A DNA stretch of 64,000 nt, from NCBI RefSeq assembly GCF_000003855.2, contig NW_003101644.1, forward strand, positions 197,288-261,287. Reading direction: 5' to 3'. How positions within the stretch are numbered: position 1 is the stretch's first letter; the number at the start of each line of letters is the position of its first letter. The notes under the pieces were generated by a model. It made no database searches, was not told where the DNA came from, and saw only the letters and a list, made by a program, of their open reading frames with translations. Of the stretch, positions 23,016 through 36,700 are shown piece by piece. A program made the translations under genes and the position numbers. The stretch is from Blastomyces gilchristii SLH14081. Lineage: Eukaryota > Ascomycota > Eurotiomycetes > Onygenales > Ajellomycetaceae.

Positions 23016-26000
23016 TTAGCTCTCTCTTTTCAGAAGTGATATAGAGTTACAGATATGTAGTTCTCATTGATCAAGAACTGCTGTCTCAGATATTACAGAG
23101 CTTGAAGTTCAGGTTAGATAATTATAGCTGACTCATTTCACAAGATATTATCAGTTATAGCTGTAAAATCTCTTATCAAGAATATCTTCAATCTCTTACT
23201 CAAGTTCATTATCTTCTTCTATGATTTCTGATAACTGCTAATCAGAAGTCAGTTGAGAAGAGAACAGATTGATAATAGTATAGTAGAGTAAGCTTATATA
23301 AAAGATATTATAAATCTCTGATAATATGTTAAGACAGTAATTATAACTGTCTAGAACTTCTATCACTTTATATTTAATATAACAGTAATTCAGTGTATAA
23401 GATGAGTGTGTGATTTATATATTCTTAAGATTCAATTATATCAGATCTTCTATCTTGTATTACTCAGCAGAATCTTGATAAATATTAATTCAGTCTTCTT
23501 AATTCTGTTTAATACTTATCATGAAAACTTCTACTCAGTTACAGATATTTCAAAGCTTTATTACTATATTATCAATGATCTGAATTGAACTGTAAGAGTT
23601 CAGTATGAAATATATAGTCTCTAGAAGATTTAATATCTTTATATAATATCTATATATGAGAAAGAACAGGCTTATATCTGTTGAAACAGTATCTCAGTTA
23701 TTAATAGTGACTTCAGTGTGTAGAAGAAGATTATATTAATCATCTTATAAGTAATTACAGAACTTATAAAGATAATTCTTTACAGTCTAAATTATCTATT
23801 CTAATATATTATCAATCTCAGAGTAATAGACAGTTAATAAATAGTATATAATCTTAAGAACTTGATAGATTTTTATTCAGAGAGTACTTATAAATTAACA
23901 GTCTTAATTCAATACTATAGATCTCAGTAATTTATACATCTAATAGAACAGGCTTTATAGAAAAGCTTCAGTGACTTATTCAGTATTTATCTTATTACAA
24001 GATTTCAATATTATATTCTTACTCAATTAGTTCATAATAATCAGAATATTTCTATAATTCTTACTCTTGAGAAGATTAACAGTGAAGTTAATTATCACAT
24101 CTCATTAGATTCTATTAGAGATATTAAGTAATTTCAGCAGATCTTTTCTACAATCTTTTCATAAGATAATAAAAGAATAATAGTTACAGTTTCAGATAAA
24201 GTATCTGATACTGTTTAATATCTCAGATCAATAGAATTCTTAAGAGATTATTTAATATAGTTATTCACAGTCTGAATAACTGATTATGTGTGAATTATGC
24301 ATCTCTTGTATTATTCAGATGTATAAGAATTCAGAGTAAGAGACTTAGTATTATTCACAGAATTATAGAGTGTTATTATCATTAATTGAATATTCTGAGA
24401 TATCAGTTCTTATATATAGTTCTGAGAAAAATCAGAGTGCTTTTTATTATACTACTTCAGTAAGTGCTTAAAGAAGTTTATTAGTTTAAGCTACTGTATA
24501 TTATAGTTTATCTAATGTAGATTCAGAAGAAGTTAAGATATCAGTGACATTTCTAATTAGAGAAGTATATATAGTGTTATAAGCTGTTTCATCTTAATCA
24601 ATCAATATCTTCAGATCTAAGAGTCAGTATTCTTAGTTCATTCAATGAGTATCTGTTATATTAAAAGACATATCTTACTCTTATTATAAGAGAGTATCTG
24701 TCATTAAGTTCTGATTATCAGAACAGTAGTATATTATAAAATAAAAGTGACTTAAGAACTCAGATCATCACATCTGTCATTCAGTAAGTTTATAAGTAGT
24801 AGTGAAGTACTTGAGATTCTTATAATCTGTGATTATCTCAAATTCAGAGATACTTCAGAGTTCAGAGTCTCATTCTTTTAAATAGTGTATAATTATAAGA
24901 AGTTTCTTATCATAGATCTTATAATTGTATTCAGTGAGACTCAGTTTCTTAGATATAAAAGTATATAATTATAAGATATCTTTATCATTATATTGCAATA
25001 TAGCTTCTTCTGTAATATAGTCAGAGAAATCAGCTTTAATAACTGTCTTCTGATCAGAATTGAATATTATCAGCAGAGAGATATTAATAAATATCTTCTT
25101 CATTTATATAAATACAGCTTCAGTGTTCACTATTCATTGAAATACTAAGTCTTTTTTAATAAGTTCTGTAAGTGATCTTGTGATATCTGAGAAGTTTTGT
25201 ATAAATCACTGATAGAAGTTAGTAAACCTGATAAAGCTTTATATATCTTTCACAGTGCACAGAGCCTCTCATTCAAGAATAGTAAAGATCTTCTCAGAAT
25301 TTATTCAGATTCTCTTATCAGCTTCTATAATAAAGTCTAGATATTTTATACTTTTAATCTTAAAATTATATTTATCTATGTCTATCAGTAGTTCTGCTTT
25401 CTGTAGTCATTGTAATATCTTTTATACATATTCTTGATATTCTTTCTTAGACTTATCAGTGAAGATGAGAATGTTATCAAGATATATAAATATGAATTTA
25501 TCAAGAAAATCTCAGAGTACTCAGTTGATATACTTCTGAAATGTACTGAAAGTGTTAGCCAGTTCAAAGAGTGTGACTATCTATTCAAAGAGACTATATC
25601 ATGTTCAGAATGCTGTAAATTACTTATCTTCTTCAGTGATATAAATCTTATGAAATACAGTGATAATATCTAACTTTGTAAATTATTAAACTTATTCAAT
25701 ATAAGCTAGAGTTTTGTTAATAAGAGATAAAGAATAATGATTCTTCTTTATTAATCTGTTCAGTTCTTAATAGTTCATACAGAATCAGAGTTCTTCACCT
25801 GATTTCTTTGCAAAGAGAATAGAGACTGCAGTGAAAGAGTTACTAACATGTATGAATTCTTTATTTAACAGATTATTAAGTATCTTCTGAAGAAGAAGAA
25901 GTTCATCTCAAGACATGTTATAAAGAGAGTCTCATGATAATTCAGAGTCTTTATTATTCTTCTTTTCTAACTTGATGCTGTGATTCACTTCTAAACCTTC

Positions 26001-28704
26001 TAAGAGAAGTATATTTATAATATTATCTTATTAAAAGATATCTAGATATTCATAATATTGCTGAGAGAGTTTCATACAAGAATCTGTTATTATGATATAG
26101 AATAACTTTTCTAGAGTCTTTTTGATATTAATTAGACTGACAGAGTAGATTGCTATATAATTCTGCTATCAGTGATCTTGTCAGTGATTCTGTTAGTAAC
26201 TTCTTTTTCAAAGTATTTTGTATGTGTTGACAGAGATCTGTGTCAGATTCATGATTTTATAAATATCATCTTTGTAAATTCTATTATTATTAGAGAATAT
26301 TAAGCTTCTGTTCTAAGTATTCAGTAAGATATCTTATTCAGATAGTCAGACAAGTTCTAATGTAAGATTGTAATTGAGATTATTAACTTCATATGCATAG
26401 GCATCTTTATATTGATATTCTCTAACATCTATGTTTAGTTTCACTATATAGCAGGTGTAAATATTCTTTGAGCTGTCAAAGTCTGCAAGAAGTTGAGGTT
26501 TTGATAAGAAGATATACTGAAGATTATAATGTCTTACAACTGAAGATTTAATCATTGTATAATAACATAGATCACTGTCTATCATGGCTTTTATATTATA
26601 TATGTTATCTATTACAGTAGATATAAGAATTGTGTTTATTATCATTTTCTCTTTAAATTATTATCATTCAATCTCTTCAAGCTTCTGCTTGTGAATTTGA
26701 ATAGAAGCTAATCTTTTTCCTGTTTCATCAGAGTATTCTTATAGTTATCTTCTGAATCTTTCTCTAATGTAATGTAATTGATATGAACTGCTGATATTGA
26801 TCTTTCTTTTAAATGAGAAGGTATATAGACTAATTAACAGTTGAAAGTAATATGTTCTGATCAGTTACAGTTGATGTACACTTCTTATTAACATTGATTA
26901 ATGACTTCTTCAGAGATGATCTCAGAAACTCAGAAGCCTGTTTAAACAGTGAAGACTCTTGCTTATATATAGATATTTAAGTCTACTCAGTTCATAGCAT
27001 CTGCATCATTATTGTTATTTCTTGACACAGATATATAAGTAACTGAGTTATTCCTCAGTGCAGATGTATAAGTGTAATGTCTTCTATCACTATTCTGTAT
27101 ATTCTTGAGCTTGATGAGATAGTCATTCAATGTCTGAAGTTATATGCAGAAACCTTCATAAGTCTGTAGACTGACCGTGTGACCGTGTCTGAGACCAGAA
27201 CCAGATTTTTTGATAGTCTCATTATCAATTCAACTGATCCCATTAAATGATTTTAACATTAGATAGTAGTTTCATACTGTCTCAGTGAGACTTACTGTCT
27301 ACTCTTATCATATTTTCCAAATGGGACCATGATTTCCACTTCTCAATTTAAATTATTTTTATTACTTTAAATGACTTTAAATCTCATTTAAGTGTTACCA
27401 AAAAGTGTTACTTTTTAAAAAATTAAAAATAGTCTAAAAAAAATCTTAAAATGTCTAAAAATAGTAACTTTATGTCAAGAATGAGACTAAATGGGATCAA
27501 ATGAAATCACTTTCTCATTTTTTTCAAGTCATGGTTCCATTTTAAGATCTGATATATAGTCACTTTGCATGTTTTTTTAATGACTAGTCCCAGCGGGATT
27601 CACGCCAAGAAATGTATAGGACCAGATCAAATGAAACTAAATGTGAAATTCATGGTCTCAGCGGCCAGTCTATAAGTCTGATCTTCATCTACACTTACAA
27701 GAGTCTGTAAGAGTTCAAAAGTTAATATCTTCTTGAGTATACTAATTTTCATTCAATTCTTTCAAGATTGATCACCTGCTTCTAGAATCTTGATGTTAAA
27801 GTCAGAAATGAATGTTATAAGAGAAGTGTTTCTCTGTCAGACACTCTGTAATTAATCTAATACTTTCTGTTGTATAACAGTGTCTTGAAACAGAATATCA
27901 AGATATTTGATGATATTATCAGACATTTACAATGCTGATTCACATACTTTCATTTATGAATGAAACTTCTGTTTTGTGTGATTCTTCAATTATTCATTAA
28001 TATATTAATCTTGATTGATTAATAAATCAATAACATCTTTATCTACACTCAGTTTTATAAGCATTTTCATTCTTTATAATAAGTAGAGAGTGAGATCAGA
28101 AGCATTAAAATACATAAAAGCATTTAAGTGTTCTTTCAGCACTTTTATATTTGATTCTGTAGATGTTGAAATTGCATGAGTTTCTTGTTAATATAATTGT
28201 TAAATCTCTTCATATTAATGTTGTTGAGTTACATGCATATCAGCTATTTATTGTTATTGTAGTTTTAACATTACTTAAAGCCACTGTGATACTGTGTCTA
28301 TACTTGTATTCAAGAGTTCTTTCATACTATTGTTAGACATGATTATATTGATTATCAGATATGTGATATTTATGGAATTAAAAGAAGTATAATTGTATGA
28401 ATATCTTATATATCTGTAGTGTCAGAACTCTTGAGTTTTTCACTGATATTCTCTTTATAAGATCTTATTCTCTTCATAAGATCTTGTTACAGAGTTAGAG
28501 CAACTGATAAACAAGCTTCTATATGAAGACTCAGTGTTCACTTAACTGATTAAGACTCAGTGTTCACTTAACTATTTTAACTGTTTCTCTATTTCTTACA
28601 TGTTGTTACATGTTCAGATATCTCAGTGAATAATCATTTCTAATGAGAAGATGATGAAATGTGAATAATCATTTCTAATAAGAAGATAATGAATGTTTTT
28701 CAAA
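23016..28704 (-). pseudogene. B2 gag-pol remnant
   Basis: Minus-strand ruin. gag start is near 28340. Protease is on the open stretch 26645-26346, where IKAMIDSDL corresponds to the active-site Asp-Ser/Thr-Gly region with the Gly lost. RT is about 26150-25200, RNase H about 25100-24650, integrase about 24500-23280, and the chromodomain about 23220-23060. The plus-strand open frame at 25434-25673 is antisense to RT and not a gene. MITE M4 interrupts gag. Confidence 0.82.
27167..27672 (+). mobile_element. hAT-derived MITE, copy M4
   Basis: 506-bp family member within the gag region of Ty3 copy B2. Perfect TSDs taagtctg occur at 27159-27166 and 27673-27680. The matching site in B1 (about 15420) is empty, which confirms the boundaries. 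Confidence 0.95.
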
Positions 28705-28971
28705 TGTAAGAGACCTATGCTGAATAGATTGATATAATATATAGATCTTATATAACAAAGTGAAAAACATTAGAGAAGGAAAGAAAGAGAAAGTGTGAAA
28801 ATTGATGATTGAAGTGAATATTTATATATATATGCAGTGAAGCTTCAGAGCGGAAGAATAGAAACTTTGTAGGTTTTTTAACTGAGAATCAGCGACTGAG
28901 AATCAGAACAGTAAAAATCTGTGAAGTGTAATGAAATAGTCTATATAATTAATCAGGCGCAGCCCGTCACA
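28705..28971 (-). repeat. B2 5' LTR
   Basis: 267 bp, TGTAAGAG at the left and gcccgtcaca at the right, followed by TSD tcatt and the rest of MITE M2. Confidence 0.92.
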
Positions 28972-29568
28972 TCATTACACAGTTTTAAGATTAAATAGTA
29001 GTCTTATACTGTCTCAGTGAAACTTACTATCTACTCTTATCACATTTTTTAAATAAGATTATGATTTTCACCTCTCAATTTAAATTATTTTTATTACTTT
29101 AAATGACTTTAAATCTCATTTAAGTATTATCAAAAAGTGTTACTTTTTAAAAAATTAAAAATAGTCTAAAAGAAATCTTAAAATGTCTAAAAATAGTAAC
29201 TTTATATCAAGAATAAAATTAAATAAGATTAAATAAGATCACTTTATTATTTTTTCTAAGTTATGATTTTATTTTAAGATCTGATATATAGTCCCCTTAC
29301 ATGTTTTTTTAATAATTAGCCTCAGTGAGATTTATATTAAGAAATGTATGAGATCAGATTAAATGAAATTAAATATGAAATTCATAATCTCAGTAATTAG
29401 TTTAATAATTACTGACTTTTCTTCTTCTTTTTCTTTCTCAAATTAGAATAAAATATATACTCAAGCAGCAGAATCTGCTGTTTCTAAATCTACTATTTCA
29501 AAACCTACTTAAAACTCTGAAAGTACTTAGAAGAGTAATACTCATACTTCTCTTCATAAGAAAGAAGA

Positions 29569-29835
29569 TGTGATGAGCTGCGCCTGATCAATCATATAGA
29601 CTATTCTGTTACACTTCACAGATTTCTACTGTTCTGATACTCGGTCACTGATTCTCAGCTGAAAAACCTACAGGATTTCTATTCTTTCACTCTGAAGCTT
29701 TATTATATACATGTATAAATATTCACTCTAATCACTGATTTCCACACTTTCTCTTTCTTTTCTTCTCTAATATTTTTCACTTTGTTATATAAGATCTATA
29801 TATTATATCAATTTATTTAGTGTAGACTTCTTACA
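29569..29835 (+). repeat. B3 5' LTR
   Basis: 267 bp, TGTGATGAGCTGCGCC at the left and CTTCTTACA at the right, preceded by TSD gaaga. Confidence 0.92.
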
Positions 29836-32019
29836 TTTGAAAAATGTTTATTATCTTCTTATTAGAAATGATTATTTATGTATCATCTTCTCATTAAAAA
29901 TGATTACTCACTGAGATATTTAAACATATAACAATACATAAAAAATAGAGAAATAGTCAAACAGTTAAGTAGACACTAAGTTCTGATCAGTTAAGCAGAC
30001 ACTGAGTTCTCAGATAGAAGCTTACTTATCAGTCACTCTGACTCTGTAACAAGATCTTATAAAGAGAACAAGATCTTATAAAGAGAATATCAGTGAAAGA
30101 TCTGAGAGTTCTGATACTACAGATGTATGAGATATTCATACAATTACACTTCATATAATTTCACAGATATCACACATCTGATGATTGATATAATCATGTC
30201 TAATAATAGTATGAGAGAACTTTTAAACACAAGCATAGACACAGTGTTACAGTGGCTCTGAGCAATGTTGAAATTATAATAATAATAAATAGCTGATATA
30301 CATGCAACTCAATAATATCAATATGAAGAAATTCAATAATTATCTCAACTAGAAATCTCTGTACAGACAATTTCAACATCTACAGAATTGAATATAAAAG
30401 CACTGAAAGAATGCTTAGATGCTCTTATATATTTTAATACTTCTGATCTCACTCTCTACTCATTATCAAGAATGGAAATGCTCATGAAACTGAGTATAGA
30501 TAAAGATGTCATTGATTCACTAATCAATCAAGATTGATATATCAATAAATGATTGAAGAATTGTGTGAAATAGAAGTTTTATTCATGAATAAAAGCATGT
30601 AAATCAGTGTTGCAAATATCTGATAACATCATTAAATATCTTGATGTTCTGTTTCAAGACACTGCTATATAACAGAAAGTATTAGATTGATTACAGAGTA
30701 TCTGACAGAGAAACACTTCTCTTATAACATTCATCTCTGACTTTGATATCAAGATTTTAGAAGCAGATGATTAATCTTGAGAGAATTGAATGAAGATTAG
30801 CATGCTTAAGAAGATATTAACTTTTAAACTCTTACAGGTTCTTGTAAGTGTAGACAAAGATCAGACTTATGAAGATTTCTGTATACAACTTCAGACACTG
30901 AATAATCATCTTATCATGCTCAAGAGTATACAGAACAGTGGCAGAAGATATTACACTTATACACCTGCACTGAGAAATAACTCAGTCACTCATACATCTG
31001 TGCTGAAGAATAACAATGATGCAGATGCTATGAATTGAGTAGACTTGAATGTCTATATATAAGTAAGAGTATCTGCTGTCTGAACAGACTTCTGAGTTTC
31101 TGAGATCACTTCTGAAGAAGTTGCTGATCAATGTTAATGAGAAGTGTCTATTAACTGTAATCAATTAGAATACATTGCTTTTAACGGCTGATTGACCTAC
31201 ATATCTTCTCACTTAAAGAATAAATCAGTGCCTGTCTGTGTCAACTACATTGCAGTGAAGAAAGATTCAGAAGATAACTATGAGAATGTCTTAATAAAAC
31301 AGGGAAAAGATTAGCTTCTGTTCAAATTTGCAAACAGAAGCTTGAAGAGATCAGATGATAATAATTTGAAGAAAAGATAGTAATGAATATAATTCTTGTA
31401 TCTACTGTGATGAATAATATGTATAATATGAAGATTATGATAGATAGTAGTCTATGTCACTATGCAATGATTAAATCTTTAGTTATAAGATATTATAACC
31501 TTCAGTGTATTCTCTTATTAAAACCTCAACTTCTCATTAAATTTAATAGCTTAAAAGATGTTTGCATCTGTTACATGATGAAACTAAACATAGATGTTAA
31601 AGAATATTAATATGAAGATGTTTACATATATGAAGTTAATAATCTTAATTATAATCTTATATTAGAACTTGTCTAACTATCTGAATAAGACATCTTATTG
31701 AATACTTAAAACAGAAGCTTGATATTCTCTAACAATGATAGAATTTATAAAGATGATATTCACAGAACTATAAACCTTACACAGATTTCTTGATTGAAAT
31801 GAAAATAATTCTTCAAAGAAAATGCCTTCTCAACTGTATAGACTATGCTCACTGATTAAAAATCAATTTTCTTCTTTAAATGTTGAAAAAGTTGATCATG
31901 AGAAGATATCTCTCTGAAGAGAAAAGCTTGAATCTCTTATAGACTTACAAATAAGTGAACTATCTAAGAAGAAAGAATATGAATAATATTTGAAGAGAAT
32001 TTCTACAATCAATATAGAA

Positions 32020-32500
32020 GACTCTATTCTGATTTATTCAGATAACTTCAAAAATGAGAATTTGAATAGATTAGGCACAGGCATTGCTTATACTGAAGAT
32101 AATATCAATTTTATCTCAGATTTCTGAAATTTAGGCTGTGAATCTGAAGTCTTTGATACTGAACTATTTGTAATAGTGAAAGCTTTCAAACTCATTGAAA
32201 TAAAATCTCATAAAAGAGAAAATAGTTTGAAAGAGACATGAATATTCTCTGATAGTCAAGCTACTTTAAAAAGACTTAGAAATAGTCAGATTTATAATAA
32301 TCAAATGAATCTTGAACTGATCTTAAACTCTGTTTTGAAAATTCAAAAGAGAAGAATATCAAAGCTGATAATTCATCTGCACTGAGTTTCTGCTCATATG
32401 AATATTCATAACAATGAATTGACTGATTTAGCTGCAAAAAAGAATTCAGAATTAAGCAGATCTATTCAAAAAATTATGTCCTGATCTTTTATAAAGAGAA
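32020..32500 (+). pseudogene. LINE L1 RNase H domain remnant
   Basis: The plus-strand translation shows the RNase H I layout of Tad/I-clade LINEs: ILIYSDNFKNEN (first Asp region), LFVIVKAFKLIEI, FSDSQATLKRL, then LHWVSAHMNIHNNELTDLAAK (with Trp codons mutated to TGA). The same region occurs on the minus strand inside S2 (about 61650-60900). A Cys-containing tail follows at about 32710-32760. Confidence 0.75.
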
Positions 32501-33180
32501 AAATAAAAGAATCTTATTTAGACAAGTGAAATGAAAGCTGGCAGAAACAAAAGAAGAGGATACATTTATTCAAGATTTGAAACAAAACTCAAGTGAAAAT
32601 CTTGTTCAATTAAATGTAAAAAGAAAATATTCTCATCTATCATACAGCTGAACTAGAACATGGTTATTTCATATCTTATATACAACGAATTGATGATAGA
32701 TGTATTTCAATGGAATGCTTATTCTGCAATGTAAATAAGAATTCTGTATATTATAATACAACTGTGCATTATACAATAGTCTCAGAGTCAGATTGAAAGA
32801 GAAGTATGATCTAAATTAATTAAATATAAGATTCTTATTCTCAACTGAGACAGCAATTAAATACTTAATAGACTTTCTATCAGAAACTCAAGCAGCTACA
32901 AGAAAATAGCTAAATTCAGAAATATCTGAATATGAAGAGGAGAAAATCAATCAGATATCCTTTGTTAAACAGCTATATACTATCTTTTAATAATTTGTTT
33001 TATTACAGTCTCTCTTTACTTTATCTTTTTCTTTCAATTCTTTTCTATCTATCTATTTAATGTGTCTATCTTTAAGACTGTGTTCTCTTTTCTTTTGTCA
33101 TGATATTGTCAAATGATTTCAAAGTATTAGAAGATGTTAAAAGACTGCAATTTGTAAACAGTTTTTGTATTCTGAGCTGG

Positions 33181-33346
33181 TGTGGTTCAGAAGAACGTAC
33201 GACTGCCGGATAATAACACGGCCGCTTCCGAACACGCTTACGAATGTAAAGGGGCCCTAGCAGCCACTAATTAATTTAGATAACATATATAAGAAGCCGG
33301 CGTACGCCTGTAATCATATGCTGGCTCAAGGAACCTTTGAATCACA
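33181..33346 (+). repeat. A1 5' LTR
   Basis: 166 bp, TGTGGTTC...GAATCACA. It keeps many CpG sites, including a GGCCGC and a GGGGCCC motif, and a hairpin-forming end (GCCGGCGTACG arm). Confidence 0.92.
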
Positions 33347-33686
33347 TCTAGTAGTATGTCTAAAAACTGGTGAGAAGTGCAGGCTTCTTCAGAGTGTGAT
33401 AATTCTGTCTACAAAGTGATTTGTAGTTATCATGTCAGTGTGATTCTAGAACATCTCAAAAGATAGTGTATAAAGAGCAGTGAGTAGAAGAGTATTCAAT
33501 TGATACTGCTTCACTTATTGAGAGAAAACTTCACACTCAGATGAATACCATGTATGTGAACAGATAAGATGTGAGAAAGAGAATGAGAGCAGTGAACCAG
33601 ATTTAAAGAAGTCTGCTCTCTATCTAAAAAAAGAATAAAAAGAGAGAGTGATTATCATCAGAGTTATACAATGATAACAGAAATTA

Positions 33687-33745
33687 TATAATGATATAGT
33701 GATATAATGATATAGTAATATAACAATATAGCAATATAATAATAG
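33687..33745 (+). repeat. Minisatellite in the A1 leader
   Basis: Imperfect 9-10-bp units (atatagtgat, atatagtaat and variants) repeated about six times between the 5' LTR and gag. Matching array in A2 at 52077-52133 with different unit number. Confidence 0.8.
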
Positions 33746-33799
33746 ACATTGTACAATTAATGAGAAATCACTGAAATAAATATCTTCTCTAGTCAATAT

Positions 33800-36700
33800 A
33801 AATAACACTCTTCTCTGTTATCTGAACTGAAAGATATGCAGAATCTCTCAGAGAGTTTACTTAAAGCAGTAAGAAAAGTAACTGAGACTATTGAATCAGA
33901 ATTGAAGCTCTGTACATATATAAGAATTCTAAACAAGATTGAGGCCTTGCATATGCAGTGACAGGCTGAGATGAAAGTTAAATAACAATTGATATTCACT
34001 GTGAATTAAATATTCATGATAAAGAGCTTCACTGACACAATCATCATTATTAATAAGAATAGAGAAAACTAGGTCTTAGACCTGTAGCAGAAGATTGAAT
34101 GTTTACATAGATAGATAACTACATTGAATCTGAAGATTTCATCACAATTATTTATAACCTCTTCAGAAATGTACACATCATCAGAGACTGCTGCACAGAA
34201 TGAGAATCTGAGTATGAAATATATCAAGTCAGAAGATCTGTCAGAGTTATTAAGCTTTAATGACAACTGAAAAAATAATACTATAATCAGCTGACTAAGT
34301 CAGATACAATTATATTATTAGATTGAATGCAAACTTACAGACAGACAGTTAACAGAATTTCAACAAGTCTTAAGATCTGCTGTATTTCTACACAGAAAAG
34401 TGAAGTCATTGTGAATAACTGATAAAAAGATAAATCTTACAGATCTAAAATGATATTCATTCTTATGAACATGAAATAAGTTTTTCAAATAAATCTTACA
34501 TAACTTTGAGAAAGTGAATGTATGAGATAAGTGTTATAAACACTTCACTGAGTGTAGATAAGTGAATAATCTTATATTATACTTTATACACTTCAGCTTA
34601 TACTATCTCACATTGAATGAAGAGCTTTTAACATCTTTCTGTTTATAGATCTTTATTCATGATCTTACATCTGAGTTGAGAGTAGAATGAAAATATTTAA
34701 TCTCATAGTCAGATACAATGAAGAAAGCATATAATATTCTTATTATATAGAAACAAGTGAGTCAACTGTAATAGAAATTACTGCAATCAAGTATATCTTA
34801 ACAGAGAATGAGTAATCAGACTTCTATAACACAAGTCACACACTTAGATGTAATAGATCTAGATTTAAATATCATTGCTAAAGCACTGAATTATCTGAAA
34901 AAGAGATTCTCTGAGTGAAAAACTTGATATTATAAGCATTGAGCTTGCTTCAACTGCAGATGCTAAAATCATGATATAAAAGATTACACAGAGTATACAC
35001 AGTCAAGAAAAGTAAGAGAGTCAAAAAACTAGCAGAATCAGTGAGCTTGAAGACACTTGCTGATATTCTATGAAAAGTCTTTAAAGTGAAAGAGATGTCT
35101 GTGTTAGAAGATTCTCTGAATTCTGTAAATATTAAGAGAAAGCAGGCTTCTGACTGAGATGCAGATGAGAATGAAGCAGACACTTATCTCAATATCTTAC
35201 AACCTGAAATATTAATATATAAAGAGCACTTGAGTAAGAATTGAGAGATAGCTACAAAAGTGTTAACAGATACAGAAGCTTCTATATAATATATTAATAA
35301 TTATATAATCTGAAGACTGAAAGAGGTCTGCTGAGTGAAGAATTCTCAATATATAAAATTATCTGATAACTGATATTTAATATCATCTGTAAGAATAAGA
35401 GTTCTCTTGTACTTCAAAGAATGATCTTACTATATTTGAGTGTGAGAGCTGCAGAACATAAAATATAATCTTATTCTTAAACTCAATTGATTTCAAAAGT
35501 TCAATCTGTAGATTCAATGACATACATATCATATACAGTTAACTGATAAGAAGAAAACGGTTCATATAATTCTATCAACTGATATGAGAAGAACATTTCA
35601 CATCTCTAATATAGAAGAGTTAAATCTGCTTATATATTAATAAGTAAAGAGAATAATTCACAAGATCTCATCTGAAAGCATTCTGTATGTTATACAGGAC
35701 TCAGAAGCAGAGAAAACCAAGATAAAGAATATACAGAAGAATAAGTGTATGAAGAAGCTTCTAAAGAAGTATGAGAAGATCTTCTGAACAGATCTTTCAC
35801 TAAAATTACTGCCAGAATGAGAATTTATACATGAGATTGACACAGAGAATATGAAATCAGTCAATCAGAATATATACTCTCTGTTATAAACACATCTTAA
35901 AGAATAGAAGTATCAGATCACAGACCTTCTAGAACATGATTTCATACAATTCTTATCAAGCACATAAGGCTTTCCAGTTCTATTTATGAAAAAGACAGAT
36001 AAGAAGTGATGAATGTGTATTGATTATCAAGCACTCAATAAGCTTATAATCAAGAATGAATATTCACTGTCATAGATTCAACAATAGTTGAATACAGTTA
36101 AAAATGCCTGATATCTATCAAAGATTAATCTTCTCTCAGAATACTGACAGATCTGTATAGATGAACTATTAGTACTGTGAATCATATTTAATATATAATG
36201 AAGAAAGTTTAAATTGCTGATAATATTATTCAGTCTGATAAATGTGTCTGTTATCTTTCAAATGATGATGAATACAATTCTTTATAAATAGAATGAAATC
36301 TTATATCTTATATATCTGAATAATATTCTAGTCTTCTCAAACTCATATAATGAATATCTGAAGTATCTTGATAAAGTGCTTATAACTCTGACAGAGTATA
36401 AGCTCTATATCAAACTAACAAAGTGTATATTTGAAATGAAGAATTGAAGTTCATAGAATATGTAGTGAGTGATAACTGTATATATCTCATTTCAGAGAAA
36501 TTGAATGTCATAGTAAATTAACTATGACTGAGAAATGTATATTATATATAATAGTTTCTTGAGTTAATCTCATATTACTGCAGATTTATCAAGAATTTCA
36601 TATAAATAGCTGCATCACTCTCAGATCTCTTAAGAGAAATGAATACTAATCTACAGAAGAAGAAGTTTCAGTTAATTATCTGAAATACTATGTATAAAGA

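Larger units (their letters stand above)
9662..28971 (-). mobile_element. Ty3/gypsy chromodomain element B2
   Basis: Minus-strand LTR retrotransposon. The 5' LTR is 28705-28971 (267 bp). The 3' LTR is split into 9662-9899 and 22987-23015, also 267 bp once B1 and its TSD are removed. Terminal TSDs TCATT lie at 9657-9661 and 28972-28976. The internal region (23016-28704) runs gag, protease, RT, RNase H, integrase and chromodomain in minus orientation, interrupted by MITE M4. All frames are broken by stops. Confidence 0.92.
9584..29404 (+). mobile_element. hAT-derived MITE, copy M2 (split by B2)
   Basis: The left 78 bp (9584-9661) and the right part (28972-29404) together form one MITE of the same family. 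Perfect 8-bp TSDs ataattac flank it at 9576-9583 and 29405-29412. Ty3 element B2 is inserted after its first 78 bp, with its own TCATT duplication. The right TIR is heavily mutated, ending in ttagttta where the family has ccagtcta. Confidence 0.9.

Noticed and set aside
25434..25673. 79-residue plus-strand frame in B2 (and similar at 13730-13975 in B1)
   Set aside because: Antisense to the reverse transcriptase region of B1/B2; open only because the sense strand lost Trp and Arg codons.
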